NCBI GenBank assembly: GCA_963565915.1
Contig: OY751491.1
Coordinates: forward strand, 1,426,001-1,490,000
Direction of reading: 5' to 3'
Source: Entoloma clypeatum
Taxonomy: Eukaryota; Basidiomycota; Agaricomycetes; Agaricales; Entolomataceae
Length of the DNA stretch: 64,000 bases
A model generated the notes under the pieces. It did no database searches, was not told the origin of the DNA, and saw only the letters and a list, made by a program, of their open reading frames with translations. The position numbers and the translations under genes are program-made. Below, one piece after another: positions 20,979-32,058 of this stretch. The stretch's first letter is position 1; each line of letters opens with the position of its first letter.

Positions 20979-22584
20979 TAAGGTATGACACGGGTACGGG
21001 TAACACCGTGACAATTTGGTCACGGGTGTGTTCGGGTACGGGTTCGAGTTTGTCCTACCCTTACTCACGGGTATATGGGTGTTGTACATACTATCTAATG
21101 GTTACATATCATAACTGAGCATTAATTGAAATATATTCTATTTGAATTTACAATCGACCGTCGAATTGTTGCTTATCAGGGCCGTGAGAAAATTGCCACC
21201 AATCGTGCTGGCATCCGAGCAAGTCACAGCTTCTAGCTCTACGGCCCCCATTGGCCCTCATGGGGTCATCCGATCTTGTTGAAGCTGAAGAAAAAAAACA
21301 ATCTATCGAGATCTGGCTTCACTATTTAAAAGTGTGTCGATTCCCTTCGCTTTTTTTCACCTTCCTGATGCCCCAGTCTTGGAAAACACAGTCTTCGGCC
21401 AAATCTTCACGCTCATCCCTCCAGTCTGCGGTCTCGACATCCTCTCTATCTAAGGCTGTCAGATCCAGTGCCAAAGCGGTCGGGCGCGGCGTCAAACGTA
21501 TCAAGAAAGGTGCCAGTTCAATCGCTCGTCCCCTCAAGCGGGCGAAGCATGCGCTTTCGAATGTCTCTTCCCCAGTCATGAGCGATGAAGGCAGCGACCC
21601 CACAGCCGGTGGAGATGAAGACAGCGTGGATGATGGGCCAGATGTTATCGACATTGATTCGGGTGAGGAGACCGACGAGCTTGAGAAAGAACTTGGTGAG
21701 CACGAATTCTTTTCTTTTCTTCCAGTTGATATCTTACTCATTCATCCCTCAGCTGCGGCGAAGAAAACCTGGAGGTCTGCTGTATATTCCTTCTTCAAAC
21801 CTGAAGTCACCATCGAGGTACATGATGGTCGCGTCGCCCACTTCTTCGCGTGTTCCGCCAAGAAATGCAAGACATCAGCAAAAGGTATTCGACGTTATCA
21901 AGACAAAGCCGACAAGTCGTCAACTGCTAACCTCCGGAACCATGCCGTGCGCTGCTTCGGCGAGGATGCTGTTAAGACAGCCATGAAGGGGGAGTCGAGT
22001 GTCGACCGGAGCGGCAACATCTTCAATACCTTCACCCGCCAAGGAAAACAGCCAGCCACCTACTCCCACCGTGCTCACTCAACCCCCGAGTTCCGGTAAT
22101 TATGTTTGCTTTTGATACATTCCTCCGAACTCACTCCGCCCATCAGTGCCCACATTGCCAAATGGGTGGCCGAAAGCAATCGCCCCGCGCACATCGTCTC
22201 TGCTGTTGAACGAGTATTCTCGCAAGGCCGGCATCTTCTCCCATTCACTCGCAGCCGCCTCTCACCTTCCTCAATTCGAGCCTTTCTCTGCTTGGGGTCA
22301 TGGGCACGGTGTGGTCTTGTAGTATTTGATGATGTAGTAGCTGCTGTGTCTGCGAAGAGCAGATAAGGACTTATATTTCGTAGTGCCATTTTTTTTACCT
22401 AGTAGCTGTCTCCTGTGCCAAATGAATGCGAAACCCACGGGTGCATATGCATACCCGTGGTTTTCGCGGTGTACCCGCCATTTCTATGGGTGTACCCGCA
22501 CCCCTACCCTTATGGGTACGGTGTTTGCGGGTACGGGTACGGGTTCAGGAAAAAAAACCCGAGGTGTACCCGTGTCATACCTTA
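20979..22584 (+). mobile_element. Nested hAT transposon, internally deleted, with exact TSD
   Basis: 1,606 bp bounded by TAAGGTATGACACGGGTAC inverted repeats and by CTGTAAGC at 20971-20978 and 22585-22592 (perfect 8-bp duplication). Both subterminal regions are packed with GGGTACGGGT-type motifs. It encodes one spliced protein (21368-22366). It is inserted in the KDZ interior, left of the transposase. Confidence 0.93.
21368..22366 (+). CDS. hAT-derived protein with BED finger and dimerisation tail, no catalytic core
   Basis: Exons 21368-21695, 21753-22095 and 22147-22366 (introns 57 and 51 nt, GT-AG) join in frame to 296 codons with no internal stop. The N-terminus is basic and Ser-rich, followed by an acidic stretch (VIDIDSGEETDELEKE), then a BED-type zinc finger with HFFACSAKKCKTS and LRNHAVRCF (C, C, H, C). 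The end is the hAT dimerisation region: AVERVFSQGRHLL and RLSPSSIRAFLCLGSW. The RNase-H-like DDE core of several hundred residues is missing, yet the frame is kept across the deletion (around AESNRPAHIV). It could bind the termini and oligomerise with a full transposase without cutting, that is, act as a repressor; this role is inferred. Confidence 0.85.
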
Positions 22585-22988
22585 CTGTAAGCTGCCGCAC
22601 TATTACTGTTGCCATCAGAACTCAACGGAATCTCCACAGATACCATGTTGGCATTGAAAGTATAAGGCTGTTCATGCACCCTCCACATGTCCTCTCCTTT
22701 TGCCGGATAATTTGCTAGCAAGTGTCGGTAGTGCACTCCTCCCCTGGGACTTGCTGGGACTTGCCCTACTCCCCTCTCGGCTCTTGCTAACAAGGTACGA
22801 GCTTTACCATGTAACCTCTACCCTGAGATTTATATGCCTACCAAAATTAGATTGTTTTGACACTGAGCGAAACACCGCCAATAGCCGAAACCTATTCCGC
22901 CCTCTCCAAACCTTATCCAGTGAATGTGTTGTCTCAGCTGCTCGATAGCCACCCTCCTGCGCTTTTCTAGCCTTCCACCTCCACGGCC

Positions 22989-25900
22989 ATGGACCACCAC
23001 AGTGGCAAGAGAATAAAATTCAGAACACTCTCAAAGAAAGCCATTCGACATACCTATGATGGCTCACAATGCCAGTCCCAAGTCCTCAGAGCCAGCAAAC
23101 AGTTGGAACGGAAGGCTGCTCATACTCAATGGTGTCGCGCCAAACTTCAAGGTAAGTATTGCTTTTGTGCGAAGATGCACAGCTGATGCCTCTCACGTCT
23201 CCTACAGCATATTCGCAAGAGGAACGCAATGCTGTAGAACAGATGGACCTCGACACTGGCTATACAAATGATGATGTTGTGGCCATTATTAACCACCCGC
23301 CACCAGGTGAAGAAGGGTTTGACCTCAGCCATGAAGGTGGGGAGTATGAGGTTTTCGATGGTCTCGTCGAAGACATGGCCCAGGCTACTGGCTAGTAAGC
23401 ATTCATTTTCCTCTCCTTCTTTTTTTGCTAACATTTCAACTAGCCGGCGCCTGGACACCCGATCTCGAACAAACTGTGTCGAACTACAAACGGCCTATTG
23501 GGCTTTGCAAATGGAGAAGCTTGTTCAAACATACCTTGCGTATCGGAAGCACAACTCCAGTGATGGTTTATCCAAAGCATCACAGCCATCTGATGATAGT
23601 CCTCAAACCCCGTTTCTTGTAGAAGTTCTGGACAATTACTGTAGCTATCTTTTTTTTCCAGTCAATTACAAATATGAACGACTACACAGCCCAATCACAT
23701 CTCAAGTTTCATCCACAACACGACGAGAGCTTTCTCAATGAGACACTAATCTGCCACGGATATCTCGGCTGTGCCCCTTTGCAACCAACGCTTGCAATAT
23801 CAATTCGCAGCCTTGAAGCATACCACCAATCCCATTGAACCTGTCCTCGATTCAGCATAGAGGCACAATGCAAGACATTATGTCATATGAACAATGTATG
23901 TCTTCTACATATCTGTTATACAAAGCTAATAGTAACATTATCCAAGGTTCCCTATCGTCCCAGTTTGCGGATTCAATTTTCCATTGCATTTGATGCATAT
24001 CTCGAAATTTGCCAGCATGTCGACTGCAAAATCAACCTTGCCCTTGGCTTTGACACACCACAATCTCGGATCCTTCGGTCTTGTCCCGCCTGTTTCTACA
24101 AGCTCAAAGGAGAGGTCGATCTCGAGTTCTCATGTTTGCTTCTTATTGATGGGAATAATTCCTTGAAACGGCTTGGGCCCGTTGTTCGGAACTGCACTGA
24201 GCGTCCCGATTCACGGACCCTAGTTTCAGATCGCTGGTTAAGTGCTGAAGAAGTCGATAAATTCAAAGATGAGGTTAAATCATGCTCGGTGGGTTGATAA
24301 AATAATTTGTTGAATATAATTTCATTGCTCATATGTTTTAGGATGGAAAAGGTGCCGATGATATTGATGTGGACAGTGATGATTGGGAAGATGTTTCCAA
24401 TTTTCAGCCTGGTTCAGTGAAATGTGCTGACCAGTGGCAAAATGCTGGTCCAGAGGAACATAAGAAGATGTTTTCCCTGTTTGATGAATCAGAACTCTTT
24501 GTTGCCTCCTGTCATCATAGGGTTGTCCTCACAGCATGTGATATGATCAAAAGTGGAGAATTGTAAGTCCGTTTATCTCAGTGCAATTGTTGGATCATTA
24601 ACTATAAGGTGCGATTCAGACAGAAATATCCTTTGGCGATTGTCAATCGACTTATCAACGTTCTTGGGCGCAAGATTGGTTGCGCATACGACATCGGCTG
24701 CGACTTTGCCAAAACCCTTGATGGTTCCAGCCTCAGGGATTATGCAAAGGCCAATGAGTTTCATATGATGGTTGGCGCATTCCATGGTCATGCCCATAAC
24801 TGTCTATGCCAACTTAAATGGCATCCTACATACATCAAAGGAACTGGAAACACAGAGGGAGAGGGTTGCGAACATGTATTTTCATCTTCAAACGACCTTG
24901 CTCGGGCCTCTCGACATGCAAACCGTTTCCATCAGCACCAAATGATTGAGGAACACTTCAAGTTTTGGGACAATGACAAGTATGTGAATCTCAGTGCGTA
25001 CCACCCTTTCAATTCATTTCAATAGACTCATTTCGTGCAGGCCAATTTATCAGTAACCATTATTCTGCCACTGTAAATGCCATTCACACCCTCGAATCCA
25101 AACTTGGCATTCTACAGTGAGAACTCACAATCACACCCGAAGACTTCAGGGCCTATATAGATCAGGAGAGAACATATCTTGAAGGGCTAACGAAGCCATC
25201 ACCGATAGCTTCTCAGAAAACTCAATATGTTCAGGCACTTAACGAACTTGCCCGATGCAGGTCAGTGCAGATTCCAAAAATAATGCCGATAAATAATGCC
25301 AATTCATGAATTAGGACGGAATGGGAATCGGCTCGCAGTGCCGCCGTTGCAATTTGCCAGACCACACGAGCAAACAATCTAAATGCCTTGATGAACAAAA
25401 CATGCCACCAGGTGGACACCGCCTACGCCAAACTGCAGAATGCCAAACAATATGTCGGGACATTTGAAATTGAACTTGACATTCCCGAATGCTGGACGCT
25501 GTCAAATCAAGAATATAAGGACTTTTATCAAGAAACCGTTCTCACCAGTTATTCAAAAGCTCTCAACAAACTCAAACATCTTGTTGTCATGCGGCTTTTT
25601 GAGTTGGCAAAAATGAGCACATCTGGAACTGGTACGTGAACCGATCCCACACCCAGTGCCACTGCCAAGCCCAAACCCCAATAGGATATAAGCTTCGTCG
25701 CCAAATCAGCAAAGCCCTTCCGCGGCGATCAGAGGCGATCAGGAGCACTCTTAATCGGTACAATACCCAGGCAGCTTGGCTCAATCCTCCCCGTCCATCC
25801 CTTTCCTGGAAGGAAATCGTTGAATATAGCTTCATTGGAGAATTTGATCTCTTACGCCATTCTAGGGAAGACATTCACTCTGAACCCTGGACCCACCCCT

Positions 25901-26349
25901 CATGTCGTGAGGCCACTGTCAAATTCCTCAAACTCTGTTGAGCACGGGAGGAGTTGGTGAGATTGAATATTGAAATATGCCGTCTTCGAACATGGATCCA
26001 CAATGAAACGAAGCATATGGCTACAGTCATTGTGAGCCTTTCGGCATCAGATCCCCTGCTATCTTCAGAATCACAGCATCAATGGGTGCTTCGTACAGCA
26101 GTGAACAAGGTTCATCTCATGTGACTCAATGCTATTGAACAGCGGCCTGGCTTCACGGGAATTCAAGGTGTAATTGGCTTGAGAAAAGCAGCCACTCACT
26201 CAGATCCCGATTCAGGCATAATCTCTGGAAGTATTGGGCGAGAAGGTTTGCAAGTTGATGCCAACACGCTTGATGATGAGATGGTGAATGATGATGTTGA
26301 TGAACAACTCTCAACGATTACAGATTTTATGCTTATGATTAAAGATTGA
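22989..26349 (+). pseudogene. KDZ (CxC1-type) transposase, ten exons, four in-frame TGA
   Basis: Exons: 22989-23151, 23208-23394, 23444-23618, 23662-23895, 23947-24288, 24342-24562, 24620-24993, 25041-25260, 25315-25631, 25685-26349. All nine introns are 43-57 nt with GT-AG ends and every junction keeps frame, giving 966 codons. Family landmarks in order: NCVELQTAYWALQM, ETLICHGYLGCAPL, TCPRFSIEAQCKTLCH, VPYRPS, RILRSCPACFYKL, LLIDGNNSLKR, YPLAIVNRLINV, GCAYDIGCDF, MVGAFHGHAHNCLCQLKW, EGCEHVFS, FELAKMSTSGTGYKLRRQ and SLSWKEIVEYSFIGEFDLLR. These match CxC1-type KDZ transposases of basidiomycetes (RNase-H-like DDE fold). The only lesions are TGA at 23836, 25118, 25939 and 26122; in at least two of these the family usually has Arg, so CGA-to-TGA is likely. 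It would act on the 1.7-kb arms. Confidence 0.9.
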
Positions 26350-27195
26350 ACCTCCATGTCCATTACCTACATAATAGTAATTTTGCCTTCTTCCAACGAT
26401 TGGGACAAGATTGAGTATTTTATTAATGGTCATATGGTGAGTGCTGATGAGTGGCTGACCGACCCATCGAGTGAAACGTGGTGCATTTCTTGACAGATGA
26501 ACTACATGAAGGGTGTTGTCTCAATCTGAAAGGTTAGGACATGTCTACTGGTAGTTTTAATGAAGTGGATGAAGATGTTGAATATTGGTTGAATATGTAG
26601 CGAAGGAAGATAAGATCAATAATCTAAAGTTGTAGCCTTGTCGAATTTTCCACTGCAATTGATCTGCTTGTCATACATCGCAACAATTCAACCACTATGC
26701 ACTGTCAGAAACCTCGGAAGGATGTTCTTCAAGCCATAAGTTATAGCCTATTAACAGTCATCGATCGGTATCCATCTAATAATTGATGACTTCGGACTTT
26801 ATGCAGTACGAGAAGAAAGTCAACAATTCAACGTACACATTGGACAGGTGACACAAGTCTTCACAAACTTAATCTTTTCGAATCATTATCAACTTATACT
26901 CCTTGTTACAGTCTTTTAATCAATAAGCCTGGTTGTCAATCTACACAATGATTGAGCAACTTCAGATTTAACCCGTTGGCAACCCGTTGATAGCATCGTG
27001 TCGGGCGGGCGACCTCGGTCTTCACAGATCTCAACTTCAAAGTAAGTATTATTAACTTATGATCCTCTCTGCTTTCAATCTGATGACCAAGTTGACAATC
27101 TACACAACACTGCAGTGGGGAGAAATTTGGACTGTTGCAAGATCAACAACTTTGTTTACTTAGGTAAACAAACATCTTGCATTCGAACCGCCATC
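26350..27195. other. Spacer between KDZ transposase and the tail-anchored gene
   Basis: No ORF of note. Short similar blocks recur, for example TTGTCAATCTACACAA near 26933 and TTGACAATCTACACAA near 27091. It should contain the transposase 3' end and the promoter of the next gene. Confidence 0.4.
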
Positions 27196-28591
27196 ATGGC
27201 TTCTTCCCCAGCTTCCTATAACCCGGCAGGGATCGCTTCACTAGCTTCCGCATTCAAGAGCGTCTCCGATTTGACACCAGAACAGAGACGCGCTGCAGCT
27301 TGTGCAATTCTTCATACCTCAAAATGCTATGAAAACCCAAACAATACCTGCCCCAAGGACGGCGGTCTTGATCAAATGTACATCAAGTTGCATGGACGTG
27401 GGAATTTGGAAAAGGTAGAATCCAGAGAGATTGAACATGTTCAGAATGAGACACTACGGGACGTGTTAGACGCGGTGCATATACTTTTTGAGGAAGTTAC
27501 TTTCTCACCAATCAATGAGTTCTAGGTCTCTACTTTTGAACGTACAAATGGAGGCATCACACTTCTTCTCCATTGTCCAGGCTTCAAGCAACCAAGGCCT
27601 TCTGCTGAACTTGCCTGTGAACAAATCACTGTTGAAGCCTATGTCTCACCTCGCGAATTGAATGCTGGCGGCTACCAGCTTACCGAGGACATTGTGTTCA
27701 TAATCCAAGATTTTGGAAGCAAGATAGCTCTTCCCCATGTTCTTCGCTTCCAGTCTCGCTGTGAAGTTGATGGCGTCACTCCACCTCATGCATCGAGTAT
27801 GTTTACACCCTCCCTGAACTTTGCCTGAATCCTCACATTGCTTGACAGAACCAGGAGACCAGATCAGAATTAATAGTCTGCACCGCCTCCCTCCTGCAGA
27901 ACGAACTGGATATATTCTTTGCCGCTGCCGCCCTGATGGTACTCTCGCTCAAGATATCGTGGCTACGAAGGGGCTCTCATTTGCTCGGAGGACGACACCA
28001 CCCAAGGCACCCATTAAGGTTACAGCTATCAATTTGGATCCCTCATATGATCCCGGCAGCAGCTGGTCAAGTGAAGCAGAACATGTCACAGCCCAAAATG
28101 ATGTACCCACCCCTGCTGTGGCTGAACCAGTTGCCACAAGTACGTCTCTTTATTTGAACCCTGCATAACTTACTGCTGACTATGTTGATATAGCCAAATT
28201 TGCTCCAAGGAAGAGTACGATCAATGGCTTTGGCGGTGCTATCATTAGTATTGGCCCTCATACTGACGAGATGCTTCGGCGTTTCAATTTAAAGGATGCC
28301 ATCATTCCCCACCTCCGCGTACTCACTCAGTCTGTCCAAAGTAGTGATTGGGTGCCAACACTGCGAAGTCCGCAGTGGGGCTTTACGTACGAGGAGGCTG
28401 TGAACATTGCCAATGCTATTGAAGCTGACATCAAAGGTAGCCGCTTTGAAGTGGTTAATGTAAGTTCTAAATTTCTGTATCAACATTGATAGACTGCTGA
28501 TTATTGTCTCCAGGCTCAGCCATCCTCGAAAATACTGCTTGTTCTCCTCTCTGTGATTCTAACTCTTGTCCTTGCCATTTATATCCTTTGA
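27196..28591 (+). CDS. Accessory gene A of the KDZ element: tail-anchored protein of unknown function
   Basis: Not recognised. Exons 27196-27796, 27849-28139, 28194-28459 and 28514-28591, with introns of 52, 54 and 54 nt, join without frame loss to 412 codons. The start MASSPASYNP is chosen because protein-like sequence begins there. The N-terminal part holds LTPEQRRAAACAILHTSKCY and a DVLDAVHILFEEVTF helix; the middle reads TLLLHCPGFKQP and IVFIIQDFGSKIALPHVLRF, beta-rich; the C-terminal exon is basic, then SKILLVLLSVILTLVLAIYI and stop, a typical single tail-anchor helix. One in-frame TAG at 27523-27525 (compatible with CAG) is the only lesion seen. It lies same-strand, 847 bp after the transposase, so it looks like cargo or an accessory gene; membrane targeting is inferred from the tail. 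Confidence 0.65.
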
Positions 28592-29468
28592 TCCATTGCC
28601 CTTTTTATTTGCTGACTTGTTTCTTATTGAATTTAGTGACTGTGTAGCTGTTTTTTTTAGTTGCTTAGTTGCCCTACTTGTTTGTCGTCTTCCAGACTTC
28701 AATACCAAATTGCCTGATTTGAATCTAGATTTTTGCAATGGCTCCAACGGGATGGCCCAGGATTCTCAATTTTCCTAAATGGCTATAACGGAATGGATCC
28801 TTGATTATATATAATCAGTCCTGAAGGTTTGTCTGCAATGGCAACTAAACTATATCCTGCATCTAACAAACAGCCGCTTTTGTAGGCTCGGCTGAATGTT
28901 TTGAATTAGCATTCTTTTTCATGGCGTTGATCGAATTGAATCTGATCTTTCACAAGCGGCCTGAATTTTATTGACATTCTGTTCCTTCAATTTATTACTT
29001 GGTGCACAGTGCGCGCTGTTCCCTTGTGGTTCCAAAAACCCACTAACTTGCTAGGGCTTGTGTTGATGATTGGTGAACCTGCACCATGAATCTTGATTGA
29101 CTGGTGCACCTAATTTCATGGTGCAATTGATCTACTTGGTGTGCCAACCTCTTGTTGTTCCGAAAACTTACTAACTTAATTGCGAACCTGCAGAGGGGGA
29201 TTTTATATTCTTACAATTTGCTTGGTGCATTTAATTCATCGGCATGATCGATCTACTGGGTGCGCCATTCTCTTCCTGTTCCAAGACTCCCACAACCAAT
29301 GCTGATGATCGGTACCATTGCACCATGTCTAAAAAGAAATTTAGATTATATCACGATCTCTAGTATGTTTTGCTGTCTGAATAAAAATTATTTCATGGGT
29401 TGCACTTCGTTCTTGGGTCCCCTGTGTTGAACCACCCCCTCCCCCCTCCAAGTCGTCAACACCATTAT
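28592..29468. repeat. Spacer with degenerate ~120-136-bp direct repeats
   Basis: Three related blocks start near 28993 (ATTACTTGGTGCACAGTG), 29129 (GATCTACTTGGTGTGCCA) and 29249 (GATCTACTGGGTGCGCCA), each followed by a TGTTCC or GGTTCC and AA(C/G)ACTCCC-like stretch and an intervening TGCACC. Spacings are about 136 and 120 bp. No coding potential is seen. Confidence 0.5.
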
Positions 29469-31681
29469 ATGATGAAGACACGCTTCTACAAGCCGGCTAG
29501 AGTGTCCTCTCGAACCACTCAAGGCCGACGGGTTCGCAGCTATCCAAAACTCACCAAGGCTAGTGCCGCAGCTCTTCGGGAACGCCGCCAACAATCTGCG
29601 CAAAATTACCATAATGCCATGAAAGATGCCTGGTCAAAAGTCAACGATATTACGGCAGACTTGGCCTCTTCGCATGACAAGAGTGTCCGTCACATCCAGC
29701 TGGACCTTCACATGGAAAGTCAACTCACCCGAAAACGCCACATAAGAACAAATCCTTGGAATGCATTTGTTTGGAAAATGTCTCACAAGAAAGAGAATCA
29801 TGGCATGACACTCGCTGATGTCAATTGTAATGTGTTCTAACATGTTTATTCATGCAGGTGCATCTGGGAAAGGCATTTTACCAGCCCTCATTACCGAGCA
29901 CTGGGAGACTTATGAGACGCTGACAAGCGGGGAGCGAAATGAATTAATCCGTACATTTGAAGAACACAAGGCAAAAACAGCCACGGCAAAGCAAATTTCG
30001 GTAAAGTTCCAAATGAATGATGTTGCCAGATGACCGAAGCATTGACAGTTGTAGCAACGGGCTACTCCTGCTTTGTTGATCTCCATGGCCTTGCCCTGAC
30101 CCCCATAAGTGGTACCCAATCTGGTGCACATGTCGCCGCCACCTCGAATGACCAGTGTGTGTCCTTCCATCTGTTGTTTTTTGTTTCGGATCTCCTTTGC
30201 GTAATTGGTGTACGTCTTGCCATCACTAGCCACTTGTTCAGAGATTCTGCGGTTGATGTTCTTCTCTAGGATGTATTTCCCAGTTTCTTCACCAAGGTTT
30301 GACAGCTTCAAGATTCTTCGAATTCATCCAAGAATTCGTCAACGGTGCGTTTCTCTTGTTTCAGGACTTCAAGTCTTGCTTTGGCAGCAACCGACTTGTT
30401 GGCGATGGAGAATCGTGTGGCGATGTCATCGGAAAAACCTAGCCAGGTGATGTTCTCATTGTTGACAGCAAGAGCGTCTAACTTGTTACTGGCCCAGTGT
30501 CTGCCGGACCCTTCCATCATACAGGATAGCACCGCAAGAATCTTCTGATCATCTGTGAGGCTCTTTTGGAACCTGATGTATTATTTGGTGGCTTTCCACC
30601 ACTCGTCAAAGGTGTATCTGTCCTTGAACATCCCAGGATCCTTGATGATCTTGGATGTATCCATTGTCTGTACTGCTGGGGCTTCTGCCATGTCTAGAGT
30701 CTGCGGAGGAGAAGAGGGGTCGGGTTGTTGGGATGAAGATGGGGTTCGGGATACAGGTAAGGATTGAAAATGAGTCTCTGTTCTAGGCATCTGTTCGATA
30801 TCTGACTGCGCAGAGTCAAAAGTAAATTTGTCAGGGGACTCGTCGGCGGAATCGGTGGCAAAACGTTCAGAGTATTTCCTCTGTAAATCTCTAAGGAATC
30901 TCTGTTCCTGCGCGTCTGTTGGTCTCAAGAAGGGGTCAAGTCTCTCGTTTCGTGCCCAGCGGTTGTACTCGGTCTGTTGTTCTTCGGTGGTGAAGTGGGC
31001 GTAGATCTGCTGCTTCGAGTAAGACGTGATGATGTGGCTCTGGGATGTCTCGATGTGAGCGTCCTAATCAATCTTCTGATAACGGTTGTCTGGACACCGA
31101 TAAACTCTCTGATCTCTGTGATCAGCATAAAATCACCAGCAACTTGTCTCAGCTATATGAGGGGATATACAATTGGAGATTGTGAATGAGCTCAGTGAGT
31201 AAAATCAATTGTGTTTCGTGTCAATACATTGTTGATACTATCTACCATTAAAGAACTTATTACGGAAGATGAGAATGCTCGCATGGAATGGAAGCTTTAT
31301 TGGCAGAAGATCGTACAGCGCTACAAGGTTGTCATTGAAGGATGGCCTGACACTATACCCTTCAAAAACCTCAGTCAATCGTCAAGTGCTCTTCCAGAGC
31401 TCAAGAATCTTCTCCAGCAGTGGCGTACTGGCGAAACTCACTGGAAGAAGCTCACAGATGACGAGTTCTCTGCTCTCGAAGACAAGCACAGGAGACAAAT
31501 TGAGGGTGGCGAAATCACAGCTCCTGTCCCCCGTCGTCGTCGATCTGATCACAGAAAGAAACGGAACCGAAGACAGGATCCTGAGACCTCCAAAGAGAAC
31601 CAGGAACCACGCCGAGCATCCAAGAAGTACAAATGTTCCCACCCCTCACAAATTCTGTCTCCCTTCATGTTAATAGGATGA
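29469..31681 (+). pseudogene. Accessory gene B of the KDZ element: HMG-box-like protein, disrupted
   Basis: The 5' part (29469-30021) reads MMKTRFYKPARVSSRTTQGR, then basic and helical sequence, an HMG-box-like NPWNAFVWKMSHKK motif near 29752, and ALITEHWETYETLTSGERNE. A very short candidate intron (29827-29857, 31 nt) is needed to stay in frame there. A gypsy gag fragment (30022-31123) then replaces the middle. The 3' exon (about 31253-31681) reads YWQKIVQRYKVVIEGWPDTI and HWKKLTDDEFSALEDKHRRQ and ends in a lysine/arginine-rich tail. I recall proteins with the same EGWP(D) block and basic tail beside basidiomycete KDZ transposons, but could not check. A nuclear DNA-binding role is likely. 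Confidence 0.6.
30022..31123 (-). pseudogene. gag: G1-family gag fragment inside accessory gene B
   Basis: About 1.1 kb matching 13715-14825 of G1a in reverse, from within the first ORF to the first zinc knuckle. It has neither LTR nor target duplication, so it did not arrive by integrase. GCCAG at the left junction is shared by both partners. It carries the same TAA after KATK as G1a (here at 30587-30589), so both descend from an already defective source. The MDTSKIIKDPGMF and FDEEFL-type segments are readable on the minus strand. Confidence 0.85.
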
Positions 31682-32058
31682 TGCTTTGTTGTTCTTTAGT
31701 AACCATTATATGTTGCGTCCCGATGAATAGATATATGCAGGCAAATGAAACAACATGGCAATATACCGCAAATCACATCGGGAAAGTTGGTGAGGCGAGG
31801 GAGTAAGTCGGTGAAAGAAAATAGGTTTGTGAACGAAAGTGGGTCCGCGAAGGAATGTAGCAGCGAACAACATGGAGTCTAGCAGTAATAGAGCTGTAAG
31901 AAATAGGCAGAGGAGTCAGAATAATATGTACATACCCCACGATGAATATAGTGAAGAAGGAAAGTAGCAGAAAGGTGCAGTGAGGTGGAAGTAGGCAATT
32001 GGCAGGCCATCGGGAGGAAACCCATCATGGTTTTGAGCACCGGGTGCAGAGTGAGGCA
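31682..32058. other. KDZ interior right of accessory gene B
   Basis: No gene recognised. It holds GGTGAGGCGAGGGAGTAAG and related purine-rich repeats (31790-31860) and ends where the right arm begins. Confidence 0.4.

Larger units (their letters stand above)
20733..22988. other. KDZ interior left of the transposase
   Basis: Outside the nested hAT element (20979-22584) this holds 246 bp and 396 bp of sequence without a recognised gene. The minus strand reads open across the hAT insertion point (SSDGNSNSAAA before, RFQNLFRFVASDRT after, when one CTGTAAGC is removed), which could be an exon of unknown kind. The part next to 22989 is presumably the transposase promoter. Confidence 0.35.

Noticed and set aside
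23641..23661. 21-nt intron GTAGC...CCAG in the KDZ transposase
   Set aside because: Too short and leaves the wrong frame; the donor at 23619 gives a 43-nt intron that restores frame.
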